DNA of 18,003 nucleotides from Methanoregula sp. UBA471 (GTDB lineage: Archaea; Halobacteriota; Methanomicrobia; Methanomicrobiales; Methanospirillaceae). Location of the stretch: contig DADT01000067.1 of NCBI GenBank assembly GCA_002495065.1, positions 219 to 18,221 on the forward strand, in the 5' to 3' direction. Made by a program: the position numbers and the translations under genes. Under the pieces are notes generated by a model. That model was given only the letters and a program-made list of their open reading frames with translations. It ran no database searches and had not been told where the DNA came from. Below, piece by piece: positions 14,278-18,003 of the stretch (position 1 is the first letter of the stretch; every line of letters begins with the position of its first letter).

Positions 14278-15747
14278 ATGAAAAAGAGCCGTGCCATTGA
14301 TTTAAAGGGCATTGCAGCAAGTGCAATGAGGAAATACGGTTTTGAACCCAGGTTCCCTGATCCCGTGATTGAAGAAGTCAGGACAATGAATGCCTGGACC
14401 CCCACCAGCGGAAAAATCAGTAAAGACCTGAGAATGCTCCTCTGGTCGTCCATCGATAATTACGACTCCATGGATCTCGACCAGATGGAGTTTTGCGAAC
14501 GAGGACAGAACGATGAAATTCTGGTGAAAGTCGCAATCGCTGATGTTGACTTCTACGTCCGTAAACAATCCCGGACAGATAAGCATGCAGGTCATAACGG
14601 AACTTCTGTCTATACCGGTATCGAGACCTTTCCCATGCTCCCTGACAAACTCTCAAAAGGAATCTCCTCTCTTCTCCCGGGACAGGACCACCTGGCTATT
14701 GTCATTGAATACACAGTGAATAAGAAAGGAGATGTCCACCCCGGTGAAATTTACCGGGCAGTAGTATCCAACAAGGCAAAACTAATCTATGAAGAAGTAG
14801 GAGACTGGCTGGAAGGGACAGGGGTTATCCCCGAACTTGTCAGGGATGTCCCTGGCCTCATAGACCAGATTCATCTTCAGTGCGAGGCCACCCGGCGGCT
14901 GAAAAGAAACCGGATGGAGCAGGGGGCACTTGACCTTGAGACTATCGAAGCCGACGCAATTATGGAGGGGGACACGGTTAAGGACCTTGTCGTCCAGAAA
15001 AAAAATATGGCGCGAAGCATCATCGAGGAGTTTATGGTTGCTGCCAATGGTGCTATGGTAAATTACCTCGGCAATGCCGGTATTCCTATGATACAGAGGG
15101 TAGTGCGTACACCACGTTACTGGGATGAGATCGTGCTTACGGCAGCGATCAATGGTGAAACCCTGCCGCCAGAGCCTGATTCAAAGGCACTCTCGGGGTT
15201 CCTCAACCGGAGAAAAGAAGTCGACCCCGAACACTTCCCGGACCTGTCCCTGACGATAGTGAAACTTATCGGGCCCGGTGAATATATGACTCTAGAACCG
15301 GGTGAACCACCGTATGGTCACTTCGGGCTTGCTGTAACTGACTACACACACGGAACAGCTCCGAACCGCCGTTATGTCGATCTTATCATCCAGCGGCTGT
15401 TAAAGTCAGTTATCGACAAGGTCCCCAGCCCTTATTCACTGGAAGAACTCGTAAACCATTCTACCTGGCTGTCAGGCCGGGAGAAAGGATCCAAGAAAGT
15501 CGAGCGATTCATGCGAAAAGCCGCAGCGGCAGTCCTGCTCCAGGACAGGATCGGTGACGTGTTTGACGCACTGGTTACAGGGGCTTCAGAGAAAGGTACA
15601 TATGCACGACTTATCATGCCTCCGGCCGAAGGCCGGATCATTCAGGGCGAACATGGCCTCAGAGTAGGCCAGAAGGTCCGTGTCCGCTTATTGAAGACAG
15701 ATCCCTATAACGGGTTCATCGATTTTGGATACGCAGGCACAAAGTAG
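14278..15747 (+). CDS. RNase II/RNase R (RNB) family 3'-5' exoribonuclease
   Basis: A 489-residue protein built on the RNB catalytic domain, which degrades RNA processively from the 3' end with magnesium. The catalytic acidic motif is SSIDNYDSMDLDQME (residues 57-71): Asp60, Asp66 and Asp68 match Asp201, Asp207 and Asp209 of E. coli RNase II, while the fourth position (Asp210) is Gln69. The RNA/nucleotide-binding segment TAPNRRYVDLIIQRLL (360-375) is intact. The last ~55 residues (from about 437) resemble an S1/OB-type RNA-binding domain. The N-terminal cold-shock domains of full RNase R are absent, leaving only ~50 residues before the catalytic motif, so the protein is shorter than bacterial RNase II. 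It is transcribed alone from a near-leaderless promoter; T runs at 15845-15862 probably end transcription. Confidence 0.9.
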   Translation: MKKSRAIDLKGIAASAMRKYGFEPRFPDPVIEEVRTMNAWTPTSGKISKDLRMLLWSSIDNYDSMDLDQMEFCERGQNDEILVKVAIADVDFYVRKQSRTDKHAGHNGTSVYTGIETFPMLPDKLSKGISSLLPGQDHLAIVIEYTVNKKGDVHPGEIYRAVVSNKAKLIYEEVGDWLEGTGVIPELVRDVPGLIDQIHLQCEATRRLKRNRMEQGALDLETIEADAIMEGDTVKDLVVQKKNMARSIIEEFMVAANGAMVNYLGNAGIPMIQRVVRTPRYWDEIVLTAAINGETLPPEPDSKALSGFLNRRKEVDPEHFPDLSLTIVKLIGPGEYMTLEPGEPPYGHFGLAVTDYTHGTAPNRRYVDLIIQRLLKSVIDKVPSPYSLEELVNHSTWLSGREKGSKKVERFMRKAAAAVLLQDRIGDVFDALVTGASEKGTYARLIMPPAEGRIIQGEHGLRVGQKVRVRLLKTDPYNGFIDFGYAGTK

Positions 15748-15855
15748 TATAATTCCCCATAGTCCGAATATACGGTAAATGCACATCCGGTGATCACTGG
15801 TCTGGATACTACCCCATTAGTAAAACTTGTATCCCAAATCATAATTTTTATCAAG

Positions 15856-15862
15856 TTTTTTT
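15856..15862 (+). terminator. U-run terminator after the RNB exonuclease gene
   Basis: Seven T at 15856-15862, preceded by a five-T run at 15845-15849, about 100 nt past the stop codon. Confidence 0.4.
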
Positions 15863-15974
15863 AGTACACATACCAGATTTAAATTACCAGATACGCTCAC
15901 TATGATAATAACCATCCTTTTATCCATGAACGTAAAATGTCAAATCAATTGTTCATAATACGAGAGGTCGAGAT

Positions 15975-16724
15975 ATGGTTCAGAAGGATTTTCAATGTAT
16001 TGCAATTTTTTTAATCACCTGCTGTATTGCCATTATCATTCCTGCCTGTGCAACTGACACTTCATCAAGTGATACGCTAACCCGTGGATCACAGTTTACC
16101 ATTACCATTACCGGGGCGCCGAATACCGCTTACTACGTATGGCTGACCAGGACGTACACCTTAACCGGAAACCCGGGAGACCAGCCACCGGTGATTGTCG
16201 GGGGACAGAGCGGGGTTCAAAAAGATCCTCCTGAGGGGCCTTATACCATCGGGATGTATGCCTTTAACAACGGGAACGGTCGCACAATTCGGGATGATGT
16301 TGCACCCTCAACTCCGGATATGCCGAATACAAATTATTACGCTCTTGTCACCACCGATCGTGACGGACGTGCAGTTGTCGCTTTCCGGACATCATCCAGC
16401 ACCGCCACCCGTACATTCTCCATCAAAGCAGAGAATCCCCAGTCCGCAGCAAGCGTTTTCATCGAACGAGGACTCCCTCTGGGATTACCAACAACTCCTG
16501 CAACGGTGTCTTCCCCAACAACAACAATACCACCAACAACAACCAATATGGGAACAATCGCGACCACGAGCCCTGTTACAACCGTACCTGCAACACCAGT
16601 GCTGACAACGGCACCACCCACGACCAGTACTCCCCCGCAACCGTCCCCATCAGGAGTTGAGGTTGGCATTCTTGCGATTATGGCCGGAATTGTGTTAGTA
16701 CGGGAAAGGAAATCTCTCCGGTGA
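15975..16724 (+). CDS. Secreted S-layer-like surface protein with C-terminal membrane anchor
   Basis: A 249-residue exported protein. Residues 7-26 are a signal peptide (hydrophobic, ending near PACA). Residues ~35-165 form a beta-rich domain with aromatic-rich strands (GAPNTAYYVWLTRTYTLTG, NTNYYALVTTDRDG) of a kind I associate with large S-layer and surface glycoproteins of Methanomicrobiales. Residues ~175-225 are almost entirely Thr, Pro, Ser and Val, a probable glycosylated stalk. The end, SGVEVGILAIMAGIVLVRER, is a short membrane helix followed by basic residues, resembling archaeal cell-surface anchoring tails. The ATG at 15975 has GAGGTCGAG about 8 nt upstream as ribosome-binding site, one of the few clear ones here. 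A Cys25 lipobox (IPAC) is imperfect and lipidation is unlikely. The binding partner or substrate is unknown. Confidence 0.82.
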   Translation: MVQKDFQCIAIFLITCCIAIIIPACATDTSSSDTLTRGSQFTITITGAPNTAYYVWLTRTYTLTGNPGDQPPVIVGGQSGVQKDPPEGPYTIGMYAFNNGNGRTIRDDVAPSTPDMPNTNYYALVTTDRDGRAVVAFRTSSSTATRTFSIKAENPQSAASVFIERGLPLGLPTTPATVSSPTTTIPPTTTNMGTIATTSPVTTVPATPVLTTAPPTTSTPPQPSPSGVEVGILAIMAGIVLVRERKSLR

Positions 16725-16842
16725 TGGTAATTGGATACTCGATCCAAACCTTTACCGGTGGGATCATTTCGCATATTTCATGATTTGTTCAGCATCACAC
16801 CGTAAAAATAACTGACCCTGATATGTTTCCGAAGACACCTAT

Positions 16843-16849
16843 AAAAAAA
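16843..16849 (-). terminator. U-run terminator of the TerB-like gene
   Basis: Seven A on the plus strand (seven U in the minus-strand RNA) start 2 nt after the stop codon of the gene ending at 16852. Confidence 0.5.
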
Positions 16850-16851
16850 GA

Positions 16852-17265
16852 TTAGGTAAAAATTGAGAAATCATTTTTGATTGCAATGGCTTCAATGATC
16901 GGAGTAAGTTTTGATTCGGAGATACCGAATTTTTCCATATACATCTGAAGTATCTTTTTTTCTTCGCCGGCAAGCACACCATCGGACATGGCAATATCAC
17001 AAAGGATTGCGAGGGTAGCTATCTTCTGCTTTTCATCGAGGGTACTGGCCACCAGATCGATGACGCCGGGAAACGGGTTTGCCTTTATGACCTGCATCGC
17101 AGTGTCAATGGATTTCCGGTCACCGCGTACGATCTTAGCAAGGTCGTTGATTTCTGCTTCGTCAATCACTCCATCTGCCGCGATCACCGTTATGGCAGAA
17201 AGCACAAGCGCCGATTTCGGAGTCAGCGTCGCTGATTTTCCTGTTAGTTTGTCAAAAATTCCCAT
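16852..17265 (-). CDS. TerB-like (tellurite-resistance TerB fold) protein
   Basis: A 137-residue all-helical protein with two matching acidic segments: AADGVIDEAEINDLAKI (29-45) and AMSDGVLAGEEKKILQMYME (92-111). The D-G-x-[IL]-x-x-x-E pattern repeated about 60 residues apart is the hallmark of the TerB/DjlA-like fold, which binds metal at those acidic turns. Members are linked to tellurite resistance and membrane-associated stress or phage responses in bacteria; no other ter genes are near, so resistance should not be assumed. ATG 17265 is preferred over an upstream in-frame ATG at 17385 because AAGGTGA stands just before it and a TATA-like AAAATAATAC (17294-17303) fits a start there. It is divergent from the membrane protein gene at 17420; a U-run follows its stop. 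Confidence 0.82.
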   Translation of the reverse strand: MGIFDKLTGKSATLTPKSALVLSAITVIAADGVIDEAEINDLAKIVRGDRKSIDTAMQVIKANPFPGVIDLVASTLDEKQKIATLAILCDIAMSDGVLAGEEKKILQMYMEKFGISESKLTPIIEAIAIKNDFSIFT

Positions 17266-17382
17266 TATCTTCACCTTCTTTGGTAAGATTTTTGTATTAT
17301 TTTGTGCGTTGGGGTAATTGGCTTTTTCGTAAAAATGTTTCAGGTCACTGAGAAGATCTCCCATTTCTAATACCAGATACGC

Positions 17383-17392
17383 CATATTTACA
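17383..17392 (+). promoter_or_regulatory. Possible TATA box of the four-helix membrane protein gene
   Basis: CATATTTACA centred about 33 nt before ATG 17420; would give a leader of roughly 7 nt. Confidence 0.35.
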
Positions 17393-17419
17393 TCACAGAG
17401 TTAGAATCCCGCTGATATC

Positions 17420-17929
17420 ATGTCATTAAAAACCGGTGAGAACGATACCGTTCCCGACAAAAAAGATGGAGATATGATAGGGAAATTTTTCCAGCGGCCA
17501 TTTTTTTTAAGCTTTACTATTGGCATCCCCTTTTGCGTATTCAAACTGCTGTTCGGTTCAACAGCAATCCGGGTTGCAGCACCGGAAGACCTTTTCCTCA
17601 TGATCTCCGGAGGGATGGTTATCATCTGGGCATTAACGGATCTTTTGATGAATGTCGGGCGATCGGTGCTTGACCTTTTACGCCGACCGGCATCGTTCGA
17701 ATTCTGCATTATTGCCCAGTTCGGACATATTTTCCATAAACCCAGGGTCTTTCTCGCAATCGATACCCTTCTGACGTTCGGGATCATCTGTACCATGCTC
17801 TGGTCGGGATGGATCACAAAACTCACGCTTTTTGAATCATACCTGTGGTATGCAGCAACAACCCTGAATCTGATCAGTCTCTCCCTGGTATCTGTTCATC
17901 ATGAAATTCGAATGGCCCGAACCATGTGA
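17420..17929 (+). CDS. Four-helix integral membrane protein, function unknown
   Basis: A 169-residue protein with four predicted membrane segments: about 28-47 (FFLSFTIGIPFCVFKLLFGS), 57-78, 110-130 and 138-160. The first 25 residues are charged and cytoplasmic-looking, and a basic stretch (RSVLDLLRRP, 81-90) lies between helices two and three. I recognise no catalytic motif or named family. The start ATG 17420 has no ribosome-binding site but a TATA-like sequence about 33 nt upstream. It is divergent from the TerB-like gene with about 155 nt between their start codons; TerB-type proteins are sometimes membrane-associated, so a link is conceivable but unsupported. Confidence 0.75.
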   Translation: MSLKTGENDTVPDKKDGDMIGKFFQRPFFLSFTIGIPFCVFKLLFGSTAIRVAAPEDLFLMISGGMVIIWALTDLLMNVGRSVLDLLRRPASFEFCIIAQFGHIFHKPRVFLAIDTLLTFGIICTMLWSGWITKLTLFESYLWYAATTLNLISLSLVSVHHEIRMARTM

Positions 17930-18003
17930 GTTCAGAATTAAACATTCAAATGTGTCTCTTACGGGAAGCAATTGTTACAGATTTCCCATGAAAATAAATT
18001 AAA

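Noticed and set aside
11791..15775. Shared GAATATACGG at 11791-11800 and 15766-15775
   Set aside because: Ten bases shared between two AT-rich spacers is within chance expectation and the contexts differ.
17266..17385. N-terminal extension of the TerB-like protein to an ATG at 17385
   Set aside because: A ribosome-binding site and TATA spacing support ATG 17265, and the extension overlaps the likely promoter.
16852..17929. TerB-like gene plus membrane protein as a tellurite-resistance or defence module
   Set aside because: No other ter genes or effector domains are present and the two genes are divergent; the evidence is too thin.
1..18003. tRNA, rRNA, box C/D RNA or CRISPR array
   Set aside because: No cloverleaf, T-loop, RTGATGA/CTGA box pair or regularly spaced repeats were found by reading the intergenic regions on both strands; a software scan would be more reliable.

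Overview
The window reads as chromosomal DNA of a methanogenic euryarchaeon, most likely a Methanomicrobiales member of the Methanoregula type. I infer this from protein flavour, not from a database search. The signs are an archaeal/eukaryotic-type TrpRS and PheS, a duplicated-repeat tRNA-splicing endonuclease, two iron-sulfur flavoproteins, an S-layer-like surface protein with a Thr/Pro stalk, TATA boxes 25-30 nt before several start codons, and U-run rather than hairpin-type terminators.

Left end (1-3056, minus strand): a compact endA-trpS-pheS operon. endA and trpS overlap by 4 nt, and trpS and pheS are 1 nt apart. It links tRNA intron removal to tryptophan and phenylalanine charging; pheS runs off the left edge. 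Between endA and the nfo-type endonuclease IV gene lies a GC-rich stretch (about 3236-3380) with nested helices that fit a plus-strand structured RNA. This is the strongest candidate for something undescribed.

Middle (3429-11729): single genes in mixed orientation. They are endonuclease IV, a metallo-beta-lactamase-fold hydrolase, an iron-sulfur flavoprotein, a DEAD-box helicase with a DbpA-type RNA-binding tail, a small lipoprotein, a 663-nt gene-free stretch, a second iron-sulfur flavoprotein with an unfamiliar N-terminal extension, a divergent YkgJ-type cysteine-cluster protein, and an N-formylglutamate amidohydrolase-family protein.

Right part (11730-18003): a flavin reductase-family pseudogene with four frameshifts, a probable 51-aa protein with a leaderless promoter, a BCP/PrxQ peroxiredoxin lacking the usual resolving cysteine, an RNase II/R-family exonuclease, a secreted C-terminally anchored surface protein, a TerB-like protein and a four-helix membrane protein. 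Several genes concern oxygen or redox handling (peroxiredoxin, flavoproteins, dead flavin reductase), nucleic-acid repair (endonuclease IV) or RNA handling (helicase, RNB nuclease, EndA), but apart from endA-trpS-pheS they do not form operons. I saw no tRNA, rRNA, CRISPR array, insertion sequence or obvious multi-gene defence system.
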